DNA of 64,000 bases from Streptomyces sp. WMMB 322 (GTDB lineage: Bacteria > Actinomycetota > Actinomycetes > Streptomycetales > Streptomycetaceae). The stretch covers positions 310,001-374,000 of the forward strand of contig NZ_FMHI01000005.1 in NCBI RefSeq assembly GCF_900090145.1. The letters are read 5' to 3'. Below the pieces are notes generated by a model. The model ran no database searches, was not told the origin of the DNA, and worked only from the letters and a program-made list of their open reading frames with translations. Of this stretch, positions 20,837-30,655 are shown piece by piece. The number at the start of each line of letters is the position of its first letter. Within the stretch, counting starts at the first letter, position 1. The translations under genes were made by a program, and so were the position numbers.

Positions 20837-22195
20837 TCAGCCCAGCGAACTCTTCACCACGTCGGCCAGGCGGCCCGCGACGGACTCGGCCTGCTCGCTG
20901 TCGGCGGCCTCCACCATCACCCGCACCAGGGGCTCGGTGCCCGACGAGCGCAGCAGCACCCGGCCCGTCCCGCCCAGCTCCCGTTCGGCGTCCGTCACGG
21001 CGGCAGCCAGCTCTGCGGAGGTGTCCACCCGGCTCCTGTCCACGTCCCGCACGTTGATCAGCACCTGCGGCAGGCGCTCCATGACGTTCGCCAGCTCCGA
21101 GAGGGACTTGCCGGTCGCGGCGACGCGTGCGGCGAGCATGAGCCCCGTCAGCGTTCCGTCGCCGGTGGTGGCGTGGTCCAGCGCGATCACGTGCCCGGAC
21201 TGCTCGCCGCCCAGCGCGTATCCGCCGCGCTTCATCTCCTCCAGCACGTAGCGGTCACCGACCGCCGTCTGCAGCACCTCGATCCCCTCACGGCCCATGG
21301 CGAGCCTGAAGCCGAGGTTGGACATGACCGTGGCCACCACGGTGTCCTTGCGCAGGTGCCCCGAGTCGCGCATGGCCAGGGCGAGCACGGCGAGGATCTG
21401 ATCGCCGTCGACGACCTCGCCCCGGGCGTCGACGGCCAGGCAGCGGTCCGCGTCGCCGTCGTGCGCCACACCGAGGTCGGCCCCGTGCTCCACGACGGCC
21501 GTACGCAACCCGTCCAGATGCGTCGAGCCGCAGTTGTCGTTGATGTTGAGCCCGTCGGGGTCGGCGCCGATGGTGAACACCTCGGCACCGGCGCGCGCGA
21601 ACGCCTCCGGGGAGACCCGGGAGGCCGCGCCGTTCGCCCCGTCGATGACCACCTTCAGCCCGTCGAGCCGGTTCGGCAGCACACCCACGAGGTGGGCCAC
21701 GTAGTTGTCGAACCCCTCGTCGTAGTCGCGCACGCGCCCGACCGCGGCGCCCGTGGGACGCTCCCAGGGCTGGCCCGTGCCGTGCTCGCGGTACAGCGCC
21801 TCGATGCGGTCCTCCAGCTCGTCGGCGAGCTTGTGGCCGCCCTGCGCGAAGAACTTGATGCCGTTGTCGGGCATGGGGTTGTGGCTCGCGGAGAGCATTA
21901 CGCCGAGGTCGGCACCGAGTGAGCCCGTCAGATAGGCGACGGCCGGGGTGGGCAGCACACCCACGCGCAGTACGTCGACGCCGGCGCCCGCCAGACCCGC
22001 GACGACCGCGGCCTCCAGGAACTCCCCGGACGCACGTGGATCCCGTCCGACCACGGCCACCGGCCGGTGCCCCTCGAACGAGCCCACTTCAGCGAGCACA
22101 TGCGCCGCCGAGACCGACAGGCCGAGCGCCAGCTCGGCGGTCAGCCCCTCGTTGGCGACACCGCGCACACCGTCCGTTCCGAAGAGTCGTCCCAC
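20837..22195 (-). CDS. glmM: Phosphoglucosamine mutase
   Basis: The 452-residue enzyme that turns glucosamine-6-P into glucosamine-1-P for UDP-GlcNAc. It begins [15 protein letters not shown]; the catalytic phosphoserine loop is [13 protein letters not shown], the metal loop DGDADRC, and the C-terminal phosphate-binding loop [14 protein letters not shown]. The GTG at 22193-22195 is preceded by GGAGGAA. The frame is open upstream but does not look coding. Confidence 0.97.
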   Translation of the reverse strand: MGRLFGTDGVRGVANEGLTAELALGLSVSAAHVLAEVGSFEGHRPVAVVGRDPRASGEFLEAAVVAGLAGAGVDVLRVGVLPTPAVAYLTGSLGADLGVMLSASHNPMPDNGIKFFAQGGHKLADELEDRIEALYREHGTGQPWERPTGAAVGRVRDYDEGFDNYVAHLVGVLPNRLDGLKVVIDGANGAASRVSPEAFARAGAEVFTIGADPDGLNINDNCGSTHLDGLRTAVVEHGADLGVAHDGDADRCLAVDARGEVVDGDQILAVLALAMRDSGHLRKDTVVATVMSNLGFRLAMGREGIEVLQTAVGDRYVLEEMKRGGYALGGEQSGHVIALDHATTGDGTLTGLMLAARVAATGKSLSELANVMERLPQVLINVRDVDRSRVDTSAELAAAVTDAERELGGTGRVLLRSSGTEPLVRVMVEAADSEQAESVAGRLADVVKSSLG

Positions 22196-22540
22196 TGTGG
22201 TTCCTCCGAGTCCGAGTCGAGTCCGAGTACCGGGCCGAGGGCGGCTCCCGACCGGATACGAGCTGTATACAAGCCGCATAAGAGGCGAACACGAACCGGA
22301 CACCACCCGGTCCTGACGGGAAAGCCGAGCCCGCCCTCATCCGTGCAAGGTATCCGCCGCGCCCCGGCCTTCCGCTCTCACCCGCGCCCGGCACGCCCAC
22401 GCGCCGCCCGCACTCACCAAAGGTGCCCGTCGCCACGCGTTGTATACCGACTGCACGCAGCAGGCATGCCACCCCGGGCGACACCGGTGCACCGCCCGCG
22501 TGACCCGCCCGCCCCGCGCCCGTCATCCTCACAGACGAAC
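22196..22540. other. glmM upstream region
   Basis: About 345 bp without a gene, expected to hold the glmM promoter. GTATAC occurs at about 22265 and again at about 22442. I cannot place -10/-35 elements with confidence. Confidence 0.45.
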
Positions 22541-22572
22541 GCCCCGGGGGAACGGTTTCGTACCCCCGGGGC
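22541..22572 (-). terminator. Terminator of the rplM-rpsI operon
   Basis: A perfect 10-bp stem, GCCCCGGGGG (22541-22550) with CCCCCGGGGC (22563-22572), 43 nt past the rpsI stop codon. Confidence 0.8.
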
Positions 22573-22614
22573 GGTCCGTATCGCTGCTGTGAACAGCGCA
22601 GCCGACGCGGCGCG

Positions 22615-23118
22615 TCAGCGCTTGCTGTACTGCGTGCCCTTACGGGCCTTCTTCAGACCGGCCTTCTTGCGCTCGACGGCACGAGCGTCACGCGTGAGGA
22701 AGCCGGCCTTCTTGAGCGGGCCGCGGTTGTTGTCCGTGTCCGCCTCGTTCAGCGCACGGGCCACACCGAGGCGCAGCGCGCCCGCCTGGCCCGAGATGCC
22801 GCCGCCGTTGATGCGGGCGACGATGTCGTAGCGGTCGTCCAGCTCGAGCACCTTGAAGGGCTCGTTGACTTCCTGCTGGTGCACCTTGTTGGGGAAGTAG
22901 CCCTCGAGGGTGCGACCGTTGATCTTCCACTTGCCGCTGCCCGGGATGATGCGGACGCGGGCGACGGCGTTCTTGCGGCGCCCGGTGCCGGCGGCCGGCT
23001 GCGGGTCGCCGAAGCGGGACGCGAGCGACTCGGAGGTGAACTCCTCCGGCGCCTCGGGGGTCTCGGACGTGTACTCCTCGACGCCCTCTACGGGGGTCTC
23101 AGCAGTGGTCTCGGCCAC
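22615..23118 (-). CDS. rpsI: 30S ribosomal protein S9
   Basis: 167 residues from the GTG at 23116-23118 (GAGGAG ribosome site). The conserved core [17 protein letters not shown] through the C-terminal [12 protein letters not shown], whose final Arg reaches the P-site tRNA, is intact. About 40 acidic residues precede the core, an N-terminal extension usual in actinobacteria. It lies 42 nt downstream of rplM. Confidence 0.98.
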   Translation of the reverse strand: MAETTAETPVEGVEEYTSETPEAPEEFTSESLASRFGDPQPAAGTGRRKNAVARVRIIPGSGKWKINGRTLEGYFPNKVHQQEVNEPFKVLELDDRYDIVARINGGGISGQAGALRLGVARALNEADTDNNRGPLKKAGFLTRDARAVERKKAGLKKARKGTQYSKR

Positions 23119-23160
23119 GATTCTCCTCAACTTCTCTCTGTATCGGGTTGGTGGCCGGAC

Positions 23161-23604
23161 TTACTGCGCGACCTGGCTGATCTCGAACGGCACGGGCTGC
23201 TGGGCGCCGTGCGGGTGCTGGTCACCCGCGTACACCTTCAGCTTCGAGAGCATCTGGCGGCCCAGGGTGTTCTTCGGGAGCATGCCCTTGACGGCCTTCT
23301 CCACGGCCTTCGCGGGGTCCTTCTCCAGAAGCTCGTCGTAGCGGACGGACCGCAGACCACCCGGGTAGCCGGAGTGGCGGTAGGCCATCTTCTGGGTCCG
23401 CTTGTTGCCGGACAGGTGCACCTTGTCGGCGTTGATGATGACGACGAAGTCACCGGTGTCGACGTGAGGCGCGTACACCGGCTTGTGCTTGCCCCGGAGA
23501 AGGGTGGCGGCCTGGGTGGCCAGACGGCCCAGGACAACGTCCTGCGCGTCGATGACGTGCCACTGGCGCTTTACATCGCCGGGCTTGGGGCTGTACGTAC
23601 GCAC
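23161..23604 (-). CDS. rplM: 50S ribosomal protein L13
   Basis: 147 residues starting [20 protein letters not shown] from [20 protein letters not shown] and the [12 protein letters not shown] signature are present. First gene of the rplM-rpsI operon; the sequence upstream contains a tandem repeat and a long non-coding region. Confidence 0.98.
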   Translation of the reverse strand: MRTYSPKPGDVKRQWHVIDAQDVVLGRLATQAATLLRGKHKPVYAPHVDTGDFVVIINADKVHLSGNKRTQKMAYRHSGYPGGLRSVRYDELLEKDPAKAVEKAVKGMLPKNTLGRQMLSKLKVYAGDQHPHGAQQPVPFEISQVAQ

Positions 23605-23628
23605 TGTCGTAGCCTTCGCTTCTTCTAG

Positions 23629-23723
23629 TGGGGTCTCCCCAGGCCCGCCAGGGGCCAGGGGACGGGTCTCCGGGCCCGCAGGGCCAGAGGACGGGGTCTC
23701 CCCATGCCCCGGAGGGCCACGGG
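23629..23723. repeat. Imperfect tandem repeat in the rplM leader, about 3 units of 29-33 bp
   Basis: Three diverged units start near 23629, 23662 and 23691, each containing (G)GGGTCTCC followed by a GCCC/GGGCC palindromic part. Each unit can fold into its own hairpin. It begins 25 nt upstream of the rplM start codon, so it is probably in the transcribed leader. Confidence 0.7.
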
Positions 23724-24668
23724 AAAGGTCCTGACAAGGCCCTGGCAGATCACGACAGCCTTGACCGCACTACGGTGACGCGAGCCGCTGGTGCTGATCG
23801 CTGGTCATCGGCCGATGGGCCGGGTGTAAGGCCCTCCCACGTGAGAATGAGCAAGCCAATACACACAACGAACCGGCAGCTTACCGGGGCGCACCCGTAC
23901 GGGTCAAAGCGGGCCACGCACGCCATGTGACCGGCTCCGACTCACCGTCGCGAAACCCCACCGGCCTCCCCCGGCCCGGCGACGACCGCGCGTTCGGGGC
24001 GGCCGCTCGGCCGCGACCCACCGCGCGTCGGCACGCGCCCGGCGTGGGGCTGCTCGGCGTGGGCGCTCGCCCCGTTCGTCCTCACGGTCCCCCGCCTCTC
24101 CCGAGGAGCCCCTTTCGTTCCCCGAGGGCACCGCCCTTCCCCGAGAGCACCGCCCTTCCCTGGCGGCACCGTCCGCGCCCAGGGCCGGGCCCTGCAATCG
24201 GGACCGGGGCCCGGCCGCGGGGCGCCTCCGGGCCGGCCGAAGGTGGCTTGTGCGTACGGCAGTTGAGTGTCCCGGTCGTCGGAGTGCGCCACTGTGACGG
24301 CCAGTTGGGCTGCGTCCGCCCCCTGCGTCCGCCTTCTCTGCGTCCTCTGCGGCGGACCCGGGCGGGCGGGGACTATCACGGGACCGGGGCGGGCGGTTGC
24401 GGGTCGGAGCCGGCAAAAGCACGGGCCCGGCAAGATGCCGCCGGACGCCCGCAGTTCACGCCGGACCGGGTGCGGCGGCAGGCCTCGCCTTCCCGCCTCG
24501 CTCGGCCCCGTCGGGGCGACCCGAACGCCGTCCCCGGCCGGGGACGGGAGACCGGAGAGCAACCCCGCCCGCGGGGGAGGAAGTGCTCGGGAGGCGCCGC
24601 TCCAGGGCGGCCGACGGGCGCGTACTCGCGGTGGCGATCCCCCGCAACCAACCGAATATGATGCGCCC
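23724..24668. other. Long non-coding, low-complexity region
   Basis: Nearly 950 bp without a credible gene. The rplM promoter should lie in 23740-23930, which is the least GC-rich part. From 23940 to 24250 the sequence is very C-rich, with repeated GCACCGCCCTTCCC. Open frames exist on both strands but show no recognisable protein. Confidence 0.55.
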
Positions 24669-25511
24669 ATGAGCTTTGGGCAGGGTGGACCCGGCGAGGG
24701 TCCCGGCGGTTCTTCCACTCCCGACTGGGGCGCGCTCGCCGAAGAGACGGAGCGGGAGCGCGCGCGCAAGCGCCGCTGGATGATTGCCGGTGCCGGCGCG
24801 CTCGCCACGGTCGTCGTGGCCGGCATCGTCGCCGTCGCGGTGGTCAACGAGGGGGGCAGCGGGGGCCGTGCTTCCGACAAGCCTTCGGAGACGCTCCCCA
24901 CCCCCGAGGATCTGCCGTCGAGCACAGCGGGCCAGCCGGAACCGACGTTCAAGGACGAGCCGCCGCCACCGCCCCCGCCCCGCGACTTCGTCTCCGACGC
25001 CAAGACCGACAAGGCCCCGCTCAACGTCGGCACGCTCTTCCCCGCCAAGCGCGTCAGCATCAACGGCCGTCCGTACAAGCGCGCTTCGACGGATACGAGC
25101 AAGGGCTGCACCGACGCCGCCCACGCGGGGCTCGGAACGGTGCTCAGTGACAACGGCTGCAAGAGCCTCTTCCGGGCCACCTACACCCGCGGCGGGCTCG
25201 GCGTCACCGTCGGCATCGCGGTCTTCGACGACGCGAAGACGGCGGCCAAGGTGAAGAAGCAGTACAAGCCCAACCTCGTCGCGCTGAAGGGCGGCGGCGT
25301 CCCCGACTTCTGCCGCACCGTCACCTGCCGTACGACCGCCAACTCCTTCGGGCGGTATGCCTACTTCACGATCTCCGGCCGCACCAACGGCAAGCCCTCC
25401 ACCGAGTCCGACACCCAGGCGGAGCAGGCGGGCCGCGACGGTTCCACGTACGCCTACGCCCGCATCCTCAAGCGCGGCAAGGAGCAGGCGGAGGCCTCCG
25501 TCGAGCAGTAG
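24669..25511 (+). CDS. Single-pass membrane protein with extracytoplasmic domain
   Basis: 280 residues: a short Gly-rich cytoplasmic N-terminus, RARKRRW stop-transfer signal, transmembrane helix at about 38-59, a Pro/Glu/Thr linker with seven consecutive prolines, then a domain of about 170 residues with four cysteines (in KGCTD, NGCKS, DFCRTVTC) that could form two disulfides. The ATG at 24669 is the first that gives protein-like sequence. The family is not recognised; it converges on truA. Confidence 0.85.
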   Translation: MSFGQGGPGEGPGGSSTPDWGALAEETERERARKRRWMIAGAGALATVVVAGIVAVAVVNEGGSGGRASDKPSETLPTPEDLPSSTAGQPEPTFKDEPPPPPPPRDFVSDAKTDKAPLNVGTLFPAKRVSINGRPYKRASTDTSKGCTDAAHAGLGTVLSDNGCKSLFRATYTRGGLGVTVGIAVFDDAKTAAKVKKQYKPNLVALKGGGVPDFCRTVTCRTTANSFGRYAYFTISGRTNGKPSTESDTQAEQAGRDGSTYAYARILKRGKEQAEASVEQ

Positions 25512-25555
25512 CCGGCGCGCCCAGGAAGTTCAACAGCAGCCGTGGGACCGGCAGT

Positions 25556-26440
25556 TCAGCAGCAGCCGGCAGTGGCCGCCGCACCTCCGCCGGGCAGCGA
25601 ACGCCTGTTGCGCGCCGCGAGGTTGCGCGCCGCCAGCTCCCCGTCCGGCGGGTATCCGACCTCTTCCAGTGTCAGCCCGTGCGGCCGTACGACGTGGACC
25701 GCCGAGTCCCGTACCTGCCGGGCCAGCACATCCCCCGGCCACTGAGGGGGCCTGTGTCCGTCACCCACGAACAGCATCGCCCCCACCAGCGAGCGCACCA
25801 TGTTGTGGCAGAAGGCGTCGGCCTTGACCGTCGCCTCCAGCACGCCGTCGTCGTGCCGCCGCCAGTGCAACTGCTGGAGCGTGCGGATGGTGGTCGCACC
25901 GTCGCGCCGCTTGCAGTACGCCGCGAAGTCGTGTTCGCCGAGCAGATGCCCGGCTGCGGCGTTCATCGCGTCGACGTCGAGCGGCCAGTTGTGCCAGAGC
26001 ACGTGCGAGCGCAGCAGCGGGTCGACGCCGCCGGGATCGTCGCTCACACGGTACGAGTAGCGTCGCCAGATCGCCGAGAAGCGGGCGTTGAAATGCGGGG
26101 GCGCCGCGGCGACCCGCCACACGCGCACGTCCATCGGGAGCCGTCCGGCAAGGCGCCGCAGCAACTGTCCGCTGTGCTCGGCCCATACCTCTTCCGGCAG
26201 GTCGACGTGTGCGACCTGCCCCCGTGCGTGCACTCCTGCGTCCGTTCGCCCCGCGACGGTCAGGTCCACCGGCGTGGCCTTCTCCCGCTGACCGAGGCGC
26301 AGGACCACGTGGATCGCGTCCTCGATCTCCTGCTGCACGGTCCGCCGGCCCCGCTGCCGGGCCCAGCCGGAGAAGCCCTTGCCGTCGTAGCTCAGGTCGA
26401 GCCGCACCCTCACCATGCCGGGCTCCACCGCGTCCGTCAC
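25556..26440 (-). CDS. truA: tRNA pseudouridine(38-40) synthase TruA
   Basis: About 294 residues. The catalytic aspartate lies in [26 protein letters not shown] at the N-terminus and [14 protein letters not shown] near the C-terminus are family motifs. The C-terminal 25 residues are Ala/Arg/Gly-rich. GTG at 26438-26440 gives [12 protein letters not shown], resembling the start in related streptomycetes. Upstream in frame the start region is duplicated by a 27-bp repeat, so longer N-termini are possible. Confidence 0.93.
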   Translation of the reverse strand: MTDAVEPGMVRVRLDLSYDGKGFSGWARQRGRRTVQQEIEDAIHVVLRLGQREKATPVDLTVAGRTDAGVHARGQVAHVDLPEEVWAEHSGQLLRRLAGRLPMDVRVWRVAAAPPHFNARFSAIWRRYSYRVSDDPGGVDPLLRSHVLWHNWPLDVDAMNAAAGHLLGEHDFAAYCKRRDGATTIRTLQQLHWRRHDDGVLEATVKADAFCHNMVRSLVGAMLFVGDGHRPPQWPGDVLARQVRDSAVHVVRPHGLTLEEVGYPPDGELAARNLAARNRRSLPGGGAAATAGCC

Positions 26441-26495
26441 GAAGGTCCCGCTCTCCGCGTCCGTCACGAAGGTCCCGCTCTCCGCGTCCGTCACG
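26429..26495. repeat. 27-bp tandem repeat over the truA start region
   Basis: Two identical 27-bp units (26429-26455 and 26456-26482) and 13 bp of a third (26483-26495). The period is nine codons, so it keeps the truA frame and offers three in-frame GTG starts, each followed by ACGGACGC (GTG-Thr-Asp-Ala). Confidence 0.9.
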
Positions 26496-26544
26496 TCCGT
26501 CACGCGGCCGATCCTCCAGTTCCTCTCCCTGTGAAGAACGAACA

Positions 26545-26570
26545 GGCCCGCTCCCCGAAGGGAACGGGCC
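26545..26570 (-). terminator. Terminator or attenuator between rplQ and truA
   Basis: An 11-bp stem with one G-T pair: GGCCCGCTCCC (26545-26555) and GGGAACGGGCC (26560-26570), with a CGAA tetraloop, 22 nt after the rplQ stop codon. It separates the ribosomal operon from truA. Confidence 0.75.
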
Positions 26571-26591
26571 CGCTCACGAGCTCCACGAGTG

Positions 26592-27140
26592 TCAGGCGTC
26601 CTTCGACTCCTCGGCCGCGGACTCGCCGCCCTCGGCCTCGGGTGCGGCATCGGCCTCGGCCGCTGCCTCCTCGGACTCCTTCTTCGCGGCGGCCTTCTCG
26701 GCAGGCGCCTTCTTGGCCGCTGCGTCCTTCGCCGTCCGCTTGGTCGCGGCCTCGGCCTCGCCGACAGCCTGCTGCTGCACGGTCAGGGCCTCCACCAGCT
26801 CGATCACGGCCATGGGCGCGTTGTCGCCCCGACGGTTACCGATCTTGGTGATGCGGGTGTAGCCACCCGGCCGGTTCTCGTAGCGGGGACCGATCTCGGT
26901 GAAGAGGGTGTGGACCACGCTCTTGTCCGTGACCGTGCGCATGACCTGGCGACGGTTGTGCAGGTCGCCCTTCTTGGCCTTGGTGATCAGACGCTCCGCG
27001 ACGGGACGCAGCCGACGTGCCCGCGCCTCGGTGGTGGTGATGCGCCCGTACTCGAAAAGGTCCGTGGCGAGGTTCGCCAGCATCGCCTTCTGGTGCGCGG
27101 CGCTGCCGCCCATGCGGGCACCCTTGGTGGGCTTCGGCAT
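26592..27140 (-). CDS. rplQ: 50S ribosomal protein L17
   Basis: 182 residues from [20 protein letters not shown] (ATG at 27138-27140, AAGGAG upstream). The core of about 120 residues is followed by an Ala/Lys/Glu-rich tail of about 60, as in other actinobacteria. Last gene of the rpsM-rpsK-rpsD-rpoA-rplQ cluster. Confidence 0.98.
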   Translation of the reverse strand: MPKPTKGARMGGSAAHQKAMLANLATDLFEYGRITTTEARARRLRPVAERLITKAKKGDLHNRRQVMRTVTDKSVVHTLFTEIGPRYENRPGGYTRITKIGNRRGDNAPMAVIELVEALTVQQQAVGEAEAATKRTAKDAAAKKAPAEKAAAKKESEEAAAEADAAPEAEGGESAAEESKDA

Positions 27141-27166
27141 CGTGCTTCTCCTTCTGTGTTCCTGCA

Positions 27167-27270
27167 CCGGCCGTATCAGGTACCGGTGGCAGTTCCGGCC
27201 GTATCAGGTACCGGAATGGGTGTCCCCTCGGGCCCATCGGGACCGGCGGGACCGGCGGGACCGGCGGGGC
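27167..27270. repeat. Direct repeats in the rpoA-rplQ interval
   Basis: A 20-bp sequence (CCGGCCGTATCAGG, then TACCGG) occurs at 27167-27186 and, identically, at 27195-27214. It is followed at about 27239-27270 by three or four head-to-tail copies of the 9-mer GGGACCGGC. All lie in the 206-bp gap between rpoA and rplQ. Confidence 0.85.
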
Positions 27271-27346
27271 CCGGCCGGGCGGATTCCCGGCCGGGGCAAC
27301 GGGGCCGCGTGATGCGACCCCGTGGATCAGAACCGCTCGGCGAGGG

Positions 27347-28369
27347 TCAGTACTGCTCGGTCTCGACGAAGCCGGCGTCCGTGTCGTCCTCCGCGCCGAA
27401 GGCGTCGGCGGCGGCCGTCGGGTCGAATCCGGGCGGGCTGTCCTTCAGGGCGAGGCCCATTCCGGCGAGCTTCGCCTTCACCTCGTCGATCGACTTCGCG
27501 CCGAAGTTGCGGATGTCGAGCAGGTCCGCCTCGGAGCGCGCCACGAGTTCGCCCACGGAGTGGATGCCCTCGCGCTTCAGGCAGTTGTACGAACGGACGG
27601 TGAGCTCCAGCTCCTCGATCGGCAGCGCCAGATCGGCGGCGAGCGCGGCATCCGTCGGGGACGGACCCATGTCGATGCCCTCGGCGTCGACGTTCAGCTC
27701 GCGGGCCAGGCCGAAGAGCTCGACCAGGGTCTTGCCGGCCGAGGCCATGGCGTCGCGCGGCCGCATGGCCTGCTTGGTCTCGACGTCGACGATCAGCTTG
27801 TCGAAGTCGGTGCGCTGCTCGACACGGGTCGCCTCGACCTTGTACGTGACCTTGAGCACCGGCGAGTAGATGGAGTCGACCGGGATGCGCCCGATCTCCT
27901 GGCCCATCTGCTTGTTCTGCACGGCGGAGACGTAGCCGCGGCCGCGCTCGACGGTCAGCTCCATCTCCAGCTTGCCCTTGCCGTTGAGCGTGGCGAGGAC
28001 CAGGTCGGGGTTGTGCACCTCGACACCGGCCGGCGGCGCGATGTCCGCGGCGGTGACCAGGCCGGGGCCCTGCTTGCGCAGGTACATCACGACCGGCTCG
28101 TCGTGCTCCGAGGAGACGACCAGGGACTTGATGTTGAGGATGAGGTCGGTGACGTCCTCCTTGACACCCGGCACGGTCGAGAACTCGTGCAGGACACCGT
28201 CGATCCGGATGCTGGTGACAGCGGCTCCGGGAATCGAGGAGAGGAGCGTGCGACGCAGGGAGTTGCCGAGGGTGTAGCCGAAGCCCGGCTCCAGCGGCTC
28301 GATCACGAACCGTGAGCGGAATTCGTCGACGACCTCTTCGGTCAGGGACGGGCGCTGAGCGATCAGCAT
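27347..28369 (-). CDS. rpoA: RNA polymerase alpha subunit
   Basis: 340 residues, the usual streptomycete length. The N-terminal assembly domain ([25 protein letters not shown]) and the C-terminal DNA/activator-binding domain ([32 protein letters not shown]) are complete, with an acidic tail. ATG at 28367-28369 with a GGAGG site. The 150-nt gap after rpsD contains alternative hairpins. Confidence 0.99.
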   Translation of the reverse strand: MLIAQRPSLTEEVVDEFRSRFVIEPLEPGFGYTLGNSLRRTLLSSIPGAAVTSIRIDGVLHEFSTVPGVKEDVTDLILNIKSLVVSSEHDEPVVMYLRKQGPGLVTAADIAPPAGVEVHNPDLVLATLNGKGKLEMELTVERGRGYVSAVQNKQMGQEIGRIPVDSIYSPVLKVTYKVEATRVEQRTDFDKLIVDVETKQAMRPRDAMASAGKTLVELFGLARELNVDAEGIDMGPSPTDAALAADLALPIEELELTVRSYNCLKREGIHSVGELVARSEADLLDIRNFGAKSIDEVKAKLAGMGLALKDSPPGFDPTAAADAFGAEDDTDAGFVETEQY

Positions 28370-28406
28370 GTGGTGATGCCTCCAGTCTTCGGCAACCGCT
28401 ATTTGA

Positions 28407-28455
28407 TGCCGTACTGACAGGGTACGGGCGGTACGGCACATCCGAGTGCCGTACC
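28407..28455 (-). promoter_or_regulatory. Competing hairpins in the rpoA leader
   Basis: GGTACGGCAC (28430-28439) pairs perfectly over 10 bp with GTGCCGTACC (28446-28455). The same 28431-28438 segment also pairs over 8 bp with TGCCGTAC (28407-28414). The two foldings exclude each other, an attenuator-like layout about 40 nt upstream of the rpoA ATG. Function is inference. Confidence 0.6.
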
Positions 28456-28519
28456 ACCCACCCCGGTTGAACCGCTGTCCCGAGCAGAGCTCGCGATCAG
28501 CAGCCGGACCGGACCCGAA

Positions 28520-29146
28520 TCACTTCGAGTACAGCTCGACGATCAGCTGCTCCTGCACCTGGGTGTCGATCACCTGGCGCTCGGGCAGCGAGTGGACGAG
28601 GATCCGCAGCTTCGACGGAATGGACTCCAGCCAGGCCGGAACCGTCTTCTCGCCGGCCTCCGCCGCCGCCACCTGGAAAGGCGTGAGGCTGCGGGAGGAC
28701 TCGCGGACCTCGATGATGTCGCTCACGGACACGCGGGCCGACGGGATGTCGGTCTTGCGCCCGTTCACGGTGATGTGCCCGTGCCGGACCAGCTGACGGG
28801 CGTGGTCGCGGGACTTGGCGAAGCCCGCCCGGTAGACCACGTTGTCCAGACGGGTCTCGAGGATGCGCAGCAGGTTGTCGCCGGTCTTGCCCTGCAGGCG
28901 GTTGGCCTCGTTGTAGTACCCGCGGAACTGCTTCTCCAGGACGCCGTAGATACGCGCTGCCTTCTGCTTCTCGCGCTTCTGCAGCAGGTACTCGGAGTCC
29001 TTGGTGCGCCCGCGACCGTGCTCACCCGGGGGGTAAGGACGGATCTCGATCGGGCACTTCGCGCTCTCGCACTTAGCTCCCTTGAGGAAGAGCTTCTGCT
29101 TCTCCCGACGGCAACGCTTGCAGTCGGCCCCGGTGTAACGCGCCAT
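28520..29146 (-). CDS. rpsD: 30S ribosomal protein S4 (zinc-binding form)
   Basis: 208 residues, primary 16S rRNA binder. Four N-terminal cysteines, C9, C12, C26 and C31, form the zinc site of the C+ form. The S4 RNA-binding domain (RLDNVVYRAGFAKSRDHARQL) is intact. In other bacteria S4 represses its own operon. Confidence 0.99.
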   Translation of the reverse strand: MARYTGADCKRCRREKQKLFLKGAKCESAKCPIEIRPYPPGEHGRGRTKDSEYLLQKREKQKAARIYGVLEKQFRGYYNEANRLQGKTGDNLLRILETRLDNVVYRAGFAKSRDHARQLVRHGHITVNGRKTDIPSARVSVSDIIEVRESSRSLTPFQVAAAEAGEKTVPAWLESIPSKLRILVHSLPERQVIDTQVQEQLIVELYSK

Positions 29147-29171
29147 GTCTCAGTTCTCCTGTTTCAGCTGG

Positions 29172-29576
29172 TCAGACTCGGCGGCGCTTCGGCGGGCGGC
29201 AGCCGTTGTGCGGGGTCGGGGTGACGTCCTGGATGGAGCCGACCTCGAGGCCCGTGGCCTGGAGGGAACGGATCGCGGTCTCACGGCCGGAGCCGGGGCC
29301 CTTGACGAAGACGTCGACCTTGCGCATGCCGTGCTCCTGGGCGCGGCGCGCCGCGTTCTCGGCGGCCATCTGCGCGGCGAACGGCGTGGACTTCCGGGAA
29401 CCCTTGAAGCCGACGTGGCCGGCGGAGGCCCAGGAGATCACGTTGCCGGTCGGGTCGGTGATCGAAACGATGGTGTTGTTGAACGTGCTCTTGATGTGAG
29501 CGTGCCCGGCGGGGACGTTCTTCTTGTCCTTGCGGCGCACCTTCTTGGCGCCGGCCGTACGGCCCTTCGGAGGCAT
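29172..29576 (-). CDS. rpsK: 30S ribosomal protein S11
   Basis: 134 residues with the [20 protein letters not shown] core and the C-terminal [18 protein letters not shown] signature. Starts at ATG 29574-29576, 67 nt after rpsM. Confidence 0.99.
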   Translation of the reverse strand: MPPKGRTAGAKKVRRKDKKNVPAGHAHIKSTFNNTIVSITDPTGNVISWASAGHVGFKGSRKSTPFAAQMAAENAARRAQEHGMRKVDVFVKGPGSGRETAIRSLQATGLEVGSIQDVTPTPHNGCRPPKRRRV

Positions 29577-29643
29577 ATGGATTTACTCCTGTGGAGGTCG
29601 TCGGTCCTGCAACACGGACCGCTTGCAGCGTGTCCGGTGCGGA

Positions 29644-30024
29644 CTACTTCTTGCCCGGCTTCTTCTTGCCGGCGATCGCGCGACGCGGGCCCTTGCGGGT
29701 GCGGGCGTTGGTCTTGGTGCGCTGGCCGTGGACGGGCAGGCCGCGGCGGTGCCGCAGGCCCTCGTAGCAGCCGATCTCGACCTTGCGGCGGATGTCGGCC
29801 TGGATCTCACGGCGGAGGTCACCCTCGACCTGGAGATTGTTGTCCACGTATTCGCGGATCTTGACGAGGTCTTCCTCGCCCAGATCCCGCACCCGGGTGT
29901 CGGGGTTGATGCCGGTCTCACCAAGGGTCCGCTGGGCAAGGGTTCGACCGATGCCGAAGACGTAGGTGAGGGCGACCTCGACGCGCTTCTCGCGCGGGAG
30001 GTCGACGCCTGCGAGGCGTGCCAT
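29644..30024 (-). CDS. rpsM: 30S ribosomal protein S13
   Basis: 126 residues starting [21 protein letters not shown]; includes the helix-two-turns-helix ([11 protein letters not shown]), the [15 protein letters not shown] signature and a Lys-rich C-terminus that contacts P-site tRNA. The frame is open 27 codons further upstream but without coding character. Confidence 0.99.
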   Translation of the reverse strand: MARLAGVDLPREKRVEVALTYVFGIGRTLAQRTLGETGINPDTRVRDLGEEDLVKIREYVDNNLQVEGDLRREIQADIRRKVEIGCYEGLRHRRGLPVHGQRTKTNARTRKGPRRAIAGKKKPGKK

Positions 30025-30086
30025 TACTTGGGCTCCTGATTGCTTTGCGGAGGTCTGCCGCAGCGCCGTCCCCTGTCGCTCGTGCC

Positions 30087-30103
30087 GTACGGCAGTGCCG
30101 TAC
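30087..30103. promoter_or_regulatory. Palindromic hairpin in the rpmJ-rpsM interval
   Basis: GTACGGCA and TGCCGTAC flank a single G, a perfect 8-bp dyad in the 233-bp gap upstream of rpsM. Its core is the same 8-mer as in the rpoA leader hairpin. No other gene is seen in the gap. Confidence 0.55.
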
Positions 30104-30257
30104 ACGCACCCGTGGACAAGGTCCCCGGCCTCCGACCGAGGGTGTCGTCCCCACCGGCATGAGACATCAGGCGGGGGGTCGGGCGTCTGCGTATGTACTT
30201 TTCACGTGCGTCGCGCGAAGAGTGCGATCTGTGCGAAGGCTCGTGGTCGGGTGTGCT

Positions 30258-30371
30258 TCAGCCCTGGCGCTGCTTGTGGCGCAGGTTGTCGCAGATGACC
30301 ATGACCCGGCCGTGACGGCGGATCACCTTGCACTTGTCGCAGATCTTCTTGACGCTCGGCTTGACCTTCAT
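30258..30371 (-). CDS. rpmJ: 50S ribosomal protein L36 (zinc-binding form)
   Basis: A 37-residue protein beginning [19 protein letters not shown] and ending [10 protein letters not shown]11, C14, C27 and H32 form the zinc ribbon of the C+ type. It lies 62 nt downstream of infA. Confidence 0.98.
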   Translation of the reverse strand: MKVKPSVKKICDKCKVIRRHGRVMVICDNLRHKQRQG

Positions 30372-30433
30372 GGATGAGGTTCTCCGGGTCAGGCCGCCGC
30401 CCACGGACGTGGGTCAACGGCTCGATCTGTGAG

Positions 30434-30655
30434 CTACTTGTAGCGGTAGACGATCCGCCCGCGGGTCAGGTCGTACGGAGAGAGCTCCACCACGACCCGG
30501 TCGTCGGGAAGGATACGGATGTAGTGCATCCGCATCTTGCCGCTGATGTGCGCGAGAACCTGGTGCCCGTTCTGAAGCTCCACCTTGAACATCGCATTCG
30601 GCAGAGATTCGACGACCGTGCCCTCGATCTCGATGGCCCCTTGTTTTTTGGCCAT
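30434..30655 (-). CDS. infA: Translation initiation factor IF-1
   Basis: 73 residues forming one S1/OB fold ([30 protein letters not shown]-like loop) ending RGRIVYRYK. It occupies the ribosomal A site during initiation. First gene of the infA-rpmJ-rpsM cluster, separated from map by 248 bp. Confidence 0.99.
   Translation of the reverse strand: MAKKQGAIEIEGTVVESLPNAMFKVELQNGHQVLAHISGKMRMHYIRILPDDRVVVELSPYDLTRGRIVYRYK

Noticed and set aside
23904-24422. Open frames on both strands in the non-coding stretch upstream of the 280-aa membrane protein
   Set aside because: Composition is Pro/Arg/Gly/Ala-rich with no recognisable domain or ribosome site; they follow from the C-rich sequence.
30025-30257. 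tRNA or small RNA gene in the rpmJ-rpsM gap
   Set aside because: No cloverleaf, T-loop GTTCGAA or CCA end can be read; only the short palindrome is clear.
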